Assembly: GCF_002356415.1 (NCBI RefSeq) | Contig: NZ_AP018338.1 | Coordinates: forward strand, 62,001-126,000 | Direction: 5' to 3' | Length of the DNA stretch: 64,000 nt | Source of the DNA: Streptococcus oralis subsp. tigurinus | GTDB taxonomy: Bacteria; Bacillota; Bacilli; Lactobacillales; Streptococcaceae | Shown: positions 27,251 to 36,701 of the stretch, one piece after another | Position numbering within the stretch: the stretch's first letter is position 1 | Layout of the letters: each line of letters opens with the position of its first letter | Notes under the pieces: generated by a model | Told to the model about the DNA's origin: nothing | Databases searched by the model: none | The model's input: the letters and a program-made list of their open reading frames with translations, nothing else | Program-made: the position numbers and the translations under genes

Positions 27251-27735
27251 GCTAGAAATGATTAGGTTGTTAGGTATTATAGTATCACAGATGTACTGTT
27301 CACAATGTGATAAAGTAGTCATTTTCTACTGGCTGCTTCTCACTAGCTGGCGAATGCAAAAGCTACGATTGTACAAATTATAGAATCTTTTCAGGGGATT
27401 TAGGAAGGGAGCTTAGTCATATTGACGCTGCTATCGCTTTTTGTTATAGTCAAGGAGAGAGCGGTCTGGAACACTAGTTTATTCACAGTCTGTGGATAAG
27501 TCTAGGGGAAAATGATATATAATCCAGGGCGATGAAGCATCCTGATAATAGCTCCGTATGTTAGTGAATTTCTGGAAAGTTAGTATAAACCCTAGTACAG
27601 AGCTGTTTGATAAAGGTCTGTTTAGCGTGAAGGCTCCCAAGTCTAAGAGCTGGCTTCTGGAGAAGCTGATTTTTAGGCATGCTTTCTTATCCACAAATTG
27701 TGGATAACTTTGTGAACAAGAGAAAGAGATACGAG
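27251..27735. other. Gene-free 485-bp stretch with paired DnaA-box-like sequences
   Basis: No supported gene lies between adcA and the fucosidase. Two convergent pairs stand out: TTATTCACA-GTC-TGTGGATAA (27479-27499), and TTATCCACA (27687-27695) with TGTGGATAA (27699-27707), the latter part of a perfect 10-bp inverted repeat around one base. A DnaA-like TGTGAACAA lies at 27711-27719. A weaker pair, CTGTTCACA and TGTGATAAA, lies at 27296-27314. TTATCCACA is the classical DnaA box. A sugar-responsive operator for the following glycosidase genes is the main alternative. Confidence 0.6.
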
Positions 27736-29418
27736 ATGATGACGAAAATAAAACCGCATGGACCATTACCAAGTCAGGCCCAGCTAGCTTATTTAGAGGA
27801 TGAACTAGCTGCCTTTATCCATTTTGGTCCCAATACCTTTTATGACCAGGAATGGGGAAGTGGGCAAGAGGATCCTATGCGTTTTAACCCGACCAAGTTG
27901 GATGCGCGTGAATGGGTTCGGGTGCTCAAAGAAACGGGTTTTAAAAAGCTGATTTTGGTGGTGAAGCATCATGATGGTTTTGTGCTCTACCCGACAGCAC
28001 ATACAGATTATTCGGTTAAGGCTAGCCCTTGGAGGGATGGAAAGGGGGACTTGCTCCTTGAGGTTTCCCAAGCTGTGACTGAGTTTGATATGGATATGGG
28101 AGTGTATTTATCTCCTTGGGATGCTCACAGTCCCCTCTATCACGTGGACCGAGAAGCGGATTACAATGCCTACTATCTGGCTCAATTGAAGGAAATCTTG
28201 TCAAATCCTGCCTATGGAAATGCTGGTAAGTTCGCTGAGGTGTGGATGGATGGTGCTCGAGGAGAAGGGGCTCAGAAGGTCAACTATGAGTTTGAGACTT
28301 GGTTTGAAACCATTCGTGACTTGCAGGGCGATTGTTTGATTTTCTCAACTGAGGGAACTAGTATTCGCTGGATTGGAAATGAACGAGGCTATGCAGGGGA
28401 TCCCTTGTGGCAAAAAGTCAAGCCAGACCAGTTGGGGACAGAGGCGGAATTAGATTATCTACAGCACGGAGATCCCTTGGGGACGCTATTTTCAATCGGT
28501 GAGGCAGATGTTTCTCTTCGGTCAGGCTGGTTTTACCATGAGGATCAGGATTCCAAATCTCTCGAGGAATTGGTCGAAATCTACTTTCACTCGGTAGGGC
28601 GGGGAACTCCACTCTTGCTTAATATCCCACCGAACCAAGATGGCCTCTTTGATGAAAAGGATATCCAGCGTCTCTATGAATTTGCTGCCTACCGTGACGA
28701 GCTATATAAAGAAGATTTGGCTTTGGGAGGCACGGTATCTGGCCCTGCTCTATCACCAGACTTTGCCTGTTCTCATCTGACAGATGGGCTAGAGACCAGT
28801 TCATGGGCAAGTGATGCAGAGTTGCCAATCCAATTAGAGCTTGATTTAGGTGCACCTAAAGCTTTTGATGTGATTGAGTTAAGAGAAGATTTGAATTTGG
28901 GGCAACGTATAGCTGCTTTCCATGTTCAGGTAGAGCTGGATGGTGTCTGGCAGGAGTTTGAATCCGGCTATACTGTTGGCTATAAACGCCTTTTGCGAGG
29001 ATCCATGGTAGAGGCTCAGAAGGTGCGTGTGATCATTACAGAGGCACAGGCTTTGCCTTTGTTGACCAAGATTTCACTCTATAAAACACCTACCTTGTCG
29101 AAAAAAGAAGCTGTTCAACAGTTAGAGTTTTCAGAAAAAAGTCTAGTTGTGACCAAGGGAGAAAATGTCCACTTTACAGTGAAGCGAAGAGAATCTAGCA
29201 GTCCTTTAGAAGCTAAGATTTCGATTCAACCAGGGACGGGTGTGCATGGTGTTGCTTATCGGGACGAGATTCAAGTCCTTGCGTTTCAAGTTGGCGAGAC
29301 TGAAAAAAAGCTGACGCTACCAACCTTGTATTTTGCAGGCGATAAAAACTTAGATTTTTATCTAAATCTGACGGTAGATAGGCAGCTGGTTGACCAGCTT
29401 CAGGTCCAAGTTTCATAA
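27736..29418 (+). CDS. GH29 alpha-L-fucosidase
   Basis: From ATG 27736 (a second ATG at 27739 is equally likely) the product is 560 residues, matching the pneumococcal homolog. The N-terminal barrel has FIHFGPNTFYDQEWGSG and the nucleophile Asp in EVWMDGARGEG near residue 169. The C-terminal third is a beta-rich carbohydrate-binding region similar to F5/8 type C domains. It has no signal peptide, so it works in the cytoplasm on fucosylated glycans brought in by a transporter. It opens the N-glycan cluster. Confidence 0.93.
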   Translation: MMTKIKPHGPLPSQAQLAYLEDELAAFIHFGPNTFYDQEWGSGQEDPMRFNPTKLDAREWVRVLKETGFKKLILVVKHHDGFVLYPTAHTDYSVKASPWRDGKGDLLLEVSQAVTEFDMDMGVYLSPWDAHSPLYHVDREADYNAYYLAQLKEILSNPAYGNAGKFAEVWMDGARGEGAQKVNYEFETWFETIRDLQGDCLIFSTEGTSIRWIGNERGYAGDPLWQKVKPDQLGTEAELDYLQHGDPLGTLFSIGEADVSLRSGWFYHEDQDSKSLEELVEIYFHSVGRGTPLLLNIPPNQDGLFDEKDIQRLYEFAAYRDELYKEDLALGGTVSGPALSPDFACSHLTDGLETSSWASDAELPIQLELDLGAPKAFDVIELREDLNLGQRIAAFHVQVELDGVWQEFESGYTVGYKRLLRGSMVEAQKVRVIITEAQALPLLTKISLYKTPTLSKKEAVQQLEFSEKSLVVTKGENVHFTVKRRESSSPLEAKISIQPGTGVHGVAYRDEIQVLAFQVGETEKKLTLPTLYFAGDKNLDFYLNLTVDRQLVDQLQVQVS

Positions 29419-29421
29419 AAG

Positions 29422-29454
29422 AAGAACCTTTGCGCGATGCAAAGGTTCTTTTGG
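29422..29454. terminator. Bidirectional terminator between the GH29 and GH92 genes
   Basis: AAGAACCTTTGC (29422-29433) pairs perfectly with GCAAAGGTTCTT (29439-29450). The convergent genes end on each side of it. Confidence 0.85.
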
Positions 29455-31542
29455 TTAGGAGTGATTTGGTAGCCAGCTGAGGGTGAAGGTCAGTTGCTCA
29501 GCTTTCAAGAGGTCTTGGTGTTGAATGCTAGATACAGGAGCCTTGTCCAATCGGCATTCTTTGACAAAGTTGAAATGGCTGTGGTTTTGCTCGGCATGGA
29601 TATCCAGCCATTTATTTTCCTTGGCTAGGTAGATACGGAGGTGGTCAAAGAGAGGAATTCCGAGATCGTAACTTGGCTTGCCCGGACAGATCGGGTAGAA
29701 TCCAAGAGCTGACCAGATGTACCAAGCAGAGAGACTGCCATTGTCCTCATCGCCAGGATAGGCTTCCCAGCTGGGGTGAAAGGCTTTCTGACGCAAGGTT
29801 TTGATGAGTAGAGCAGTGTAGTCAGGGTAGTCGCTGTAGCGGAAGAGATAAGGGATGTGGAAGCTCGGTTGGTTGGAAATGGCGATTTGCCCAAAAGGAG
29901 CGGTAGCCATCTCGCTCATCTCGTGAATCTCGTAACCATAACCAGTTGTTTCAAATAGAGGAGCATCTTGACAGATTTTCAAAAGGTAGCGGCTAAAGTT
30001 TTCCTTTCCACCCATCAGTTGACGCAAACCTGGGATGTCATGTAAGACGCCTAAAGTCGCTTGAATAGCAGAACATTCGGCGTAGTCACGTCCCCAACTA
30101 TAAGGAGAGAAGTCTGGTCGGAAGTTGCCTTGACTATCTCGCGCTCTCATGTAGCCCGTCTCGGCGTCAAAGAGATGGCGGTAATTCTGCGATGCGACCT
30201 TATAAGTTTGGGCGATGTCATTTTGACCAAGCTTTTCGGAACAGCTGGCGATACAAAAGTCGCTATAGGCATAGTCAAGGGTGTGGCTGACGCTTTCGTG
30301 GTGGTCGGTTGAAAGATAACCTAATTCTTGGTATTGAGCTAAACCGTGGCGACCGTTGATGCCAAGAGGATCAGACTTGGTGGCTGTCTCCAGCATGGCT
30401 TGGAGGAGTTCTTCTTCCAAGTCGGGGGCCATTTCCTTGCAGGCGCTATCTGCGATAATGCCGTCTAAAAGAGTGCCAGGCATCATGCCGCGTTCATCTG
30501 GGGCTAGCCATTTTGGAAGAAAACCAGTATCGCGGTAGCTATTGAGGAAACCTTCTAGAAAGCGGTGATAGTGTTCTGGTATGATAAGGGCAAAGAGGGG
30601 GAAGGTGGTGCGGAAGGTATCCCAGAAACCATTGTTGCTAAAGAGAACACCAGGTTTGATAGTGCCAGTAGAAAAATCCATGTGGATGGCCTGCCCTGAC
30701 TCGTTCACCTCATAAAATGTCTGTGGGAAGAGGAAAAGTCTGTAGAGGCAGTGATCAAAAAAGGTTCGGTCGGCTTCCCCTGTCTCCACGATATCAAAAC
30801 GATGGAGGAGATTTTTCCAATCCGCTTGGGCCCTTGATTTACAGTTATTAAAATCTTCTTGAGGTAGATTAAGCAGTGCTTGAGAAGGGGAGATGAAAGA
30901 AGTCCCTAGCTGAATCTTGGCATGACTATCTGCGAGGTCAATTCGCCAGTCTCCACTTTCTTGGCTCATAGCAAGAATATCCGTATTCATTTGTAGAGCA
31001 GTAAAGAGTATCAGCGGATTTTTATTGGTCTCTGTTTCGCCCTCTTGTCTTAGGGCCAGAGTCCGCTTATCTACTTGCTTGACTGTCAAGTCATCTGCTG
31101 TGTGAAGATAGAGGGATAGGGCCTTGCCTTGCTTTTGCTCCAAACGAATAGAAGCGCCATAGCAAGTCGGTGTGAGCTGGATTTCAATCTGAAAGCGCAG
31201 GGAGAAAATCTTCAGATAATGAGGTTGGAAAGAGGCCTTATCCATATCATAGGAGGATTGACGGTGAAAGAGGCTATCTCCCCCAAGCTGGCCGGTGACA
31301 GGTGTCAGAAGGAGCCAAGAGTAGTCCCCAATCCAAGGACTGGGCTGATGGGTTAATCGAATTCCCTGAAAAATGGGCAGATGCGGATCGAAAAACCAAG
31401 CTCCCTCATGGTCACTGGTCTGGGGTACAAAATAATTCATCCCAAAAGGGACGCCTGTGTAGGGCAGGGTATTTCCCCGAGAAAAGGCATGCTTGCTAGC
31501 AGTACCAAAGCGGGTATCGATGGTTTCAAGTAGTGGTTTCAT
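29455..31542 (-). CDS. GH92 alpha-mannosidase
   Basis: The 695-residue protein matches the GH92 family of calcium-dependent exo-alpha-mannosidases. Recognisable features are the N-terminal segment NTLPYTGVPFGMN, the middle FSNNGFWDTFRT and the C-terminal YPGDEDNGSLSAWYIWSALG, which carry acidic active-site and calcium residues. It lacks a signal peptide. It removes alpha-1,2-linked mannose from high-mannose glycans. It is the only leftward gene of the glycan cluster and is divergent from the GH125 gene, sharing the 170-bp promoter region between them. Confidence 0.92.
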   Translation of the reverse strand: MKPLLETIDTRFGTASKHAFSRGNTLPYTGVPFGMNYFVPQTSDHEGAWFFDPHLPIFQGIRLTHQPSPWIGDYSWLLLTPVTGQLGGDSLFHRQSSYDMDKASFQPHYLKIFSLRFQIEIQLTPTCYGASIRLEQKQGKALSLYLHTADDLTVKQVDKRTLALRQEGETETNKNPLILFTALQMNTDILAMSQESGDWRIDLADSHAKIQLGTSFISPSQALLNLPQEDFNNCKSRAQADWKNLLHRFDIVETGEADRTFFDHCLYRLFLFPQTFYEVNESGQAIHMDFSTGTIKPGVLFSNNGFWDTFRTTFPLFALIIPEHYHRFLEGFLNSYRDTGFLPKWLAPDERGMMPGTLLDGIIADSACKEMAPDLEEELLQAMLETATKSDPLGINGRHGLAQYQELGYLSTDHHESVSHTLDYAYSDFCIASCSEKLGQNDIAQTYKVASQNYRHLFDAETGYMRARDSQGNFRPDFSPYSWGRDYAECSAIQATLGVLHDIPGLRQLMGGKENFSRYLLKICQDAPLFETTGYGYEIHEMSEMATAPFGQIAISNQPSFHIPYLFRYSDYPDYTALLIKTLRQKAFHPSWEAYPGDEDNGSLSAWYIWSALGFYPICPGKPSYDLGIPLFDHLRIYLAKENKWLDIHAEQNHSHFNFVKECRLDKAPVSSIQHQDLLKAEQLTFTLSWLPNHS

Positions 31543-31712
31543 GGTATTTCCTTTAGCTGTTTTTCTACATTATATCAGAAAAATGAGACCTTTAGATATG
31601 GGGTTCGAAAGTAAGCAATTTTGTAGAAAAATGACTATCATTTGTGTATGTATTTTCTGTCTCAAAAACTATATACTGAACATGAAACTTGTTTGAAAGA
31701 GGAAACTGCACG

Positions 31713-32993
31713 ATGATTTATTCGAAAGAAATTGTTAGAGAATGGCTAGACGAAGTAGCGGAGCGGGCTAAGGACCATCCGGAGTGGGTGGATGTCTTCG
31801 AGCGTTGCTACACAGACACCTTAGACAATACAGTTGAGATATTGGAAGATGGTTCAACTTTTGTGCTCACAGGAGACATTCCCGCCATGTGGCTTCGTGA
31901 CTCGACTGCCCAGCTTAGACCCTACCTTCATGTGGCTAAGAGAGATGCTCTTTTGCGCCAGACAATCGCTGGTTTGGTCAAGCGTCAGATGACCTTGGTG
32001 CTCAAGGATCCTTATGCCAACTCCTTTAACATTGAGGAAAACTGGAAGGGCCACCATGAGACTGACCACACGGACCTTAATGGCTGGATTTGGGAACGCA
32101 AGTATGAGGTGGACTCGCTTTGCTATCCTTTGCAGTTGGCTTATCTCCTTTGGAAAGAGACTGGTGAGACCAGTCAGTTTGATGACACTTTTGTCGCTGC
32201 GACCAAGGAAATCCTTCATCTCTGGACAGTAGAGCAGGACCACAACAACTCTCCATATCGTTTTGTCCGCGATACGGACCGCAGGGAAGATACTCTGGTA
32301 AATGATGGTTTTGGACCTGACTTTGCCGTGACAGGAATGACCTGGTCAGCTTTTCGTCCGAGTGATGACTGCTGCCAGTATAGCTATTTGATTCCGTCAA
32401 ATATGTTTGCCGTAGTCGTCTTGGGGTATGTGCAAGAAATATTTGCAGAACTAGACATAGCTGATAGCCAAAACATCATGGCAGACGCTAAACGCCTGCA
32501 AGCAGAGATCCAAGAAGGTATTGAAAACTATGCCTACACCACCAACAGTAAGGGCGAAAAGATTTACGCCTTTGAAGTGGATGGCCTAGGAAATGCTAGC
32601 ATCATGGATGATCCAAACGTCCCAAGTCTACTGGCTGCTCCCTATCTTGGTTACTGCCATGTGAATGACGAAGTGTATCAAGCGACTCGTCGTACCATTC
32701 TGAGCCCTGAAAATCCCTACTTCTACCAAGGAGAATACGCTAGCGGTCTCGGAAGTTCTCATACCTTCTATCGCTATATCTGGCCAATCGCCCTTTCTAT
32801 CCAAGGCTTGACGACAACAGACAAGGCGGAGAAGAAATTCTTGCTCGATCAGCTCGTTGCCTGCGATGGTGGGACAGGTGTCATGCATGAAAGCTTCCAC
32901 GTGGATGACCCAACACTTTACTCTCGTGAATGGTTCTCTTGGGCCAACATGATGTTCTGTGAGTTGGTACTGGATTACTTGGATATACGTTAA
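31713..32993 (+). CDS. GH125 exo-alpha-1,6-mannosidase
   Basis: The start at 31713 gives 426 residues, the known length of the pneumococcal enzyme, and follows AAAGAGG; a frame from 31689 would cover that site. The protein is an (alpha/alpha)6-barrel type. Signature parts are DIPAMWLRDSTAQLRPYL near the N-terminus, DGFGPDFAVTGMTWSAFRPS in the middle and GVMHESFHVDDP near the C-terminus, with the acid and base residues in these regions. It trims alpha-1,6-mannose in the cytoplasm, complementing the GH38 and GH92 enzymes. Confidence 0.93.
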   Translation: MIYSKEIVREWLDEVAERAKDHPEWVDVFERCYTDTLDNTVEILEDGSTFVLTGDIPAMWLRDSTAQLRPYLHVAKRDALLRQTIAGLVKRQMTLVLKDPYANSFNIEENWKGHHETDHTDLNGWIWERKYEVDSLCYPLQLAYLLWKETGETSQFDDTFVAATKEILHLWTVEQDHNNSPYRFVRDTDRREDTLVNDGFGPDFAVTGMTWSAFRPSDDCCQYSYLIPSNMFAVVVLGYVQEIFAELDIADSQNIMADAKRLQAEIQEGIENYAYTTNSKGEKIYAFEVDGLGNASIMDDPNVPSLLAAPYLGYCHVNDEVYQATRRTILSPENPYFYQGEYASGLGSSHTFYRYIWPIALSIQGLTTTDKAEKKFLLDQLVACDGGTGVMHESFHVDDPTLYSREWFSWANMMFCELVLDYLDIR

Positions 32994-33090
32994 GGAGCAT
33001 GCTTTCGCTCAATTGATTCTAGGAAAGAATCACAAATTCACGTTTAAAACGTTAAAAATAAAAATTTAAGTTAGAATGAGGTTTTACTTC

Positions 33091-35736
33091 ATGGAAAATG
33101 TTGTTGTACATATTATTTCTCACAGCCACTGGGATCGTGAGTGGTATCTACCTTTTGAAAGCCACCGTATGCAGTTGGTGGAATTATTTGATAATCTTTT
33201 TGACCTTTTTGAAAATGACCCTGAGTTCAAGAGTTTCCACTTGGATGGACAAACTATTGTCCTAGATGACTACTTGGAAATTCGCCCTGAAAATCGCGAC
33301 AAAGTCCAACGTTACATTGACGAAGGCAAACTCAAAATTGGTCCCTTTTACATCTTGCAGGATGATTACTTGATTTCAAGTGAAGCCAACGTCCGCAATA
33401 CCTTGATTGGTCAAGCAGAATGTGCAAAATGGGGCAAATCCACTCAGATTGGTTACTTCCCAGATACCTTTGGAAATATGGGGCAAGCTCCCCAAATCCT
33501 TCAAAAATCAGGTATTCACGTGGCAGCTTTTGGGCGTGGTGTGAAGCCGATTGGATTTGACAACCAAGTCCTCGAAGATGAGCAGTTTACTTCCCAATTT
33601 TCAGAAATGTACTGGCAGGGTGCGGACGGAAGTCGTGTCCTCGGTATCCTCTTTGCCAACTGGTATAGTAATGGGAATGAAATCCCAGTTGATAAGGATG
33701 AGGCCCTGACTTTCTGGAGACAAAAATTGTCAGACGTACGTGACTATGCTTCGACCAACCAATGGTTGATGATGAACGGCTGTGACCACCAGCCTGTACA
33801 GCGAAATCTGAGCGAAGCCATTCGTGTGGCAAATGAACTCTTCCCAGATGTAACCTTTGTGCATAGTTCCTTTGATGACTATGTCCATGCAGTAGAAAGT
33901 GCCCTACCGGAGCAGTTATCTACGGTTACAGGTGAGTTGACGAGTCAAGAAACAGATGGTTGGTACACGCTTGCCAACACTTCCTCATCACGGATTTACC
34001 TTAAACAAGCCTTCCAAGAAAATAGTAACCTGCTAGAACAAGTGGTGGAGCCATTAACTGTCATCACTGGTGGGCACAACCATAAGGACCAGTTGACCTA
34101 TGCTTGGAAAGTTCTTCTACAAAATGCGCCACATGACAGTATCTGTGGCTGTAGCGTGGACGAGGTTCACCGTGAGATGGAGACACGTTTTGCCAAGGTC
34201 AACCAAGTCGGAAACTTTGTGAAAACTAACCTTCTCAACGAGTGGAAGGGTAAAATCGCAACCCATGAAGCCCAAAGCGACCATCTCTTTACGGTTATCA
34301 ATACAGGCTTGCATGATAAGGTTGATACGGTCAGCACAGTGATTGATGTGGCGACTTGTGATTTCAAAGAATTGCACCCAACAGAAGGCTATAAGAAGAT
34401 GGCAGCCTTGACCTTGCCAAGCTACCGTGTTGAAGACTTGGAAGGACATGCTGTAGAAGCGAAAATCGAAGATTTGGGAGCTAATTTTGAGTATGATTTA
34501 CCAAAAGACAAGTTCCGTCAGGCTCGTATTGCTCGACAAGTGCGCGTGACAGTCCCTGTTCATCTAGCACCTCTCTCTTGGACAACCTTCCAATTGCTTG
34601 AAGGAGAACAAGAACACCGTGACGGTATTTACCAAAATGGAGTGATTGATACGCCATTTGTAACGGTCAGTGTGGATGAAAACATCACGGTCTACGACAA
34701 GACAACTCATGAAGCTTATGAAGATGTTATTCGCTTTGAAGACCGTGGTGACATTGGAAATGAGTACATCTACTTCCAACCAAAAGGAACAGAGCCTATC
34801 TACGCAGAACTCAAAGGCTATGAGGTCTTGGAAAATACAGCACGTTTTGCCAAGATTTTGCTCAAGCATGAATTGACAATTCCAGTAAGTGCAGACGAAA
34901 AACTGGATGCGGAACAAAGAGGCATCATCGAGTTTATGACGCGTGAAGCTGGGCGCTCAGAAGAATTGACAAGCGTTCTTCTTGAAACAGAGATGACCGT
35001 CTTTGTTGACAATCCACAAATTCGTTTCAAGACTCGCTTTACTAACACAGCCAAGGACCACCGTATCCGTCTCTTGGTCAAGACTCATAACACACGTCCA
35101 AGCAATGACTCTGAAAGCATCTATGAGGTGGTGACACGACCAAATAAACCAGCTGCTTCTTGGGAAAATCCTGAAAATCCTCAACACCAACAAGCCTTTG
35201 TCAGTCTGTATGATGATGAAAAAGGGGTGACAGTGGCTAATAAAGGATTGCACGAGTATGAAATCCTTGGAGACGACACCATTGCAGTGACCATTTTGCG
35301 TGCATCAGGTGAGTTAGGTGACTGGGGTTACTTCCCAACACCAGAAGCTCAGTGCTTGCGTGAGTTTGAAGTTGAGTTTACACTTGAATGCCACCAAGCA
35401 GGGGAACGTTTCTCAGCTTTCCGTCGTGCCAAAGCCTTCCAAACACCATTCACTAGTCTTCAGGTTGCTAAACAAGAAGGAAGTGTTGCTGCGACTGGTA
35501 GCCTCTTGAGTCATGCGGCACTCAGCTTGCCACAAGTCTGCCCGACAGCCTTTAAGGTAGCTGAAAATGAAGAAGGATATGTACTTCGTTACTACAATAT
35601 GAGCCAAGAAAATGTGCGCATATCTGAACACCAACAAACCATTCTTGACTTACTTGAGCGACCATATCCCGTTCATTCAGGACTATTGGCTCCACAAGAA
35701 ATTCGTACAGAATTGATTAAAAAAGAAGAAATCTAA
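33091..35736 (+). CDS. GH38 alpha-mannosidase
   Basis: The start at 33091 gives 881 residues and has GAGG nine bases upstream; the frame from 33076 would include that site. The zinc-binding N-terminus reads HSHWDREW at about residues 10-17, and the nucleophile region YFPDTFGNMGQ lies near 123. The rest holds the middle and beta domains of the family, with NAPHDSICGCSVDEVH. It is cytoplasmic and cleaves alpha-1,3-linked mannose of N-glycan cores. A degenerate cre-like sequence lies upstream (33045-33058) but is weak. Confidence 0.94.
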   Translation: MENVVVHIISHSHWDREWYLPFESHRMQLVELFDNLFDLFENDPEFKSFHLDGQTIVLDDYLEIRPENRDKVQRYIDEGKLKIGPFYILQDDYLISSEANVRNTLIGQAECAKWGKSTQIGYFPDTFGNMGQAPQILQKSGIHVAAFGRGVKPIGFDNQVLEDEQFTSQFSEMYWQGADGSRVLGILFANWYSNGNEIPVDKDEALTFWRQKLSDVRDYASTNQWLMMNGCDHQPVQRNLSEAIRVANELFPDVTFVHSSFDDYVHAVESALPEQLSTVTGELTSQETDGWYTLANTSSSRIYLKQAFQENSNLLEQVVEPLTVITGGHNHKDQLTYAWKVLLQNAPHDSICGCSVDEVHREMETRFAKVNQVGNFVKTNLLNEWKGKIATHEAQSDHLFTVINTGLHDKVDTVSTVIDVATCDFKELHPTEGYKKMAALTLPSYRVEDLEGHAVEAKIEDLGANFEYDLPKDKFRQARIARQVRVTVPVHLAPLSWTTFQLLEGEQEHRDGIYQNGVIDTPFVTVSVDENITVYDKTTHEAYEDVIRFEDRGDIGNEYIYFQPKGTEPIYAELKGYEVLENTARFAKILLKHELTIPVSADEKLDAEQRGIIEFMTREAGRSEELTSVLLETEMTVFVDNPQIRFKTRFTNTAKDHRIRLLVKTHNTRPSNDSESIYEVVTRPNKPAASWENPENPQHQQAFVSLYDDEKGVTVANKGLHEYEILGDDTIAVTILRASGELGDWGYFPTPEAQCLREFEVEFTLECHQAGERFSAFRRAKAFQTPFTSLQVAKQEGSVAATGSLLSHAALSLPQVCPTAFKVAENEEGYVLRYYNMSQENVRISEHQQTILDLLERPYPVHSGLLAPQEIRTELIKKEEI

Positions 35737-35778
35737 GATTTGAAAGTGTTTGATAACTAATAATAAGAGATAGAAAGG

Positions 35779-35822
35779 AGGGGCGAAAGAGTAAGGATTG
35801 ACTACTGATTCGCCCCTTTTTT
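35779..35822 (+). terminator. Terminator between the GH38 gene and the ROK gene
   Basis: AGGGGCGAA (35779-35787) pairs with TTCGCCCCT (35809-35817), followed by six T, just ten bases before the ROK start. Read-through or a weak local start must supply the ROK and GH20 message. Confidence 0.75.
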
Positions 35823-35831
35823 GGTGAAAAT

Positions 35832-36701
35832 ATGACCATTGCAACGATTGATATCGGAGGGACTGGGATTAAGTTTGCCAGTCTGACTCCTGATGGAAAA
35901 ATACTAGATAAGACAAGTACACCGACACCAGAAAACTTGGAGGATTTACTGACTTGGCTAGACAAATGCTTGTCAGAGCAAGATTATAAGGGCATTGCTA
36001 TGAGCGTTCCAGGCGCGGTCAATCAAGAAACAGGTGTAATTGAGGGAATCAGTGCCGTACCTTACATCCATGGCTTTTCTTGGTATGAGGCTCTTGCTCA
36101 TCATCAGCTACCTGTCCATCTAGAAAATGATGCCAACTGTGTTGGACTTAGTGAATTGCTGGCTCACCCAGAGATTGAAAATGCAGCCTGTGTCGTGATT
36201 GGGACAGGAATTGGCGGAGCTATGATTATCAATGGTAGGCTTCACCGAGGGCGACACGGCTTGGGGGGAGAGTTTGGCTACATGACAACCATTGCCCCAG
36301 CAGAAAAGCTCAATAACTGGTCGCAACTAGCTTCTACAGGGAACATGGTGCGATACGTGATTGAAAAATCTGGTCAGACTGACTGGGACGGACGCAAGGT
36401 TTACCAAGAGGCCGCAGCTGGCAATGTTCTTTGTCAAGAAGCCATTGAGCGTATGAACCGCAATCTGGCTCAAGGCTTGCTCAATATCCAGTATCTCATC
36501 GATCCAGATGTCATTAGCCTAGGTGGCTCCATCAGCCAAAACCCTGATTTTATTCAAGGTGTCAAGAAGGCTGTCGGTAACTTTGTCGATACCTACGAAG
36601 AATACACGGTCGCACCTGTTATCCAAGCTTGCACCTATCATGCAGATGCCAATCTCTACGGTGCCCTTGTCAACTGGCTACAGGAGGAAAACCAATGGTA
36701 A
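35832..36701 (+). CDS. ROK-family sugar kinase
   Basis: The 289-residue protein has the ROK phosphate motif [10 protein letters not shown] at the N-terminus and [20 protein letters not shown] with GGEFGYM in the middle. It lacks a helix-turn-helix, so it is a kinase rather than a ROK repressor, and it also lacks the usual CxCGxxGCxE zinc motif. It probably phosphorylates a sugar freed from N-glycans such as mannose, GlcNAc or glucose. The GH20 gene starts inside its last codons, tying it to the cluster. Confidence 0.85.
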   Translation: MTIATIDIGGTGIKFASLTPDGKILDKTSTPTPENLEDLLTWLDKCLSEQDYKGIAMSVPGAVNQETGVIEGISAVPYIHGFSWYEALAHHQLPVHLENDANCVGLSELLAHPEIENAACVVIGTGIGGAMIINGRLHRGRHGLGGEFGYMTTIAPAEKLNNWSQLASTGNMVRYVIEKSGQTDWDGRKVYQEAAAGNVLCQEAIERMNRNLAQGLLNIQYLIDPDVISLGGSISQNPDFIQGVKKAVGNFVDTYEEYTVAPVIQACTYHADANLYGALVNWLQEENQW

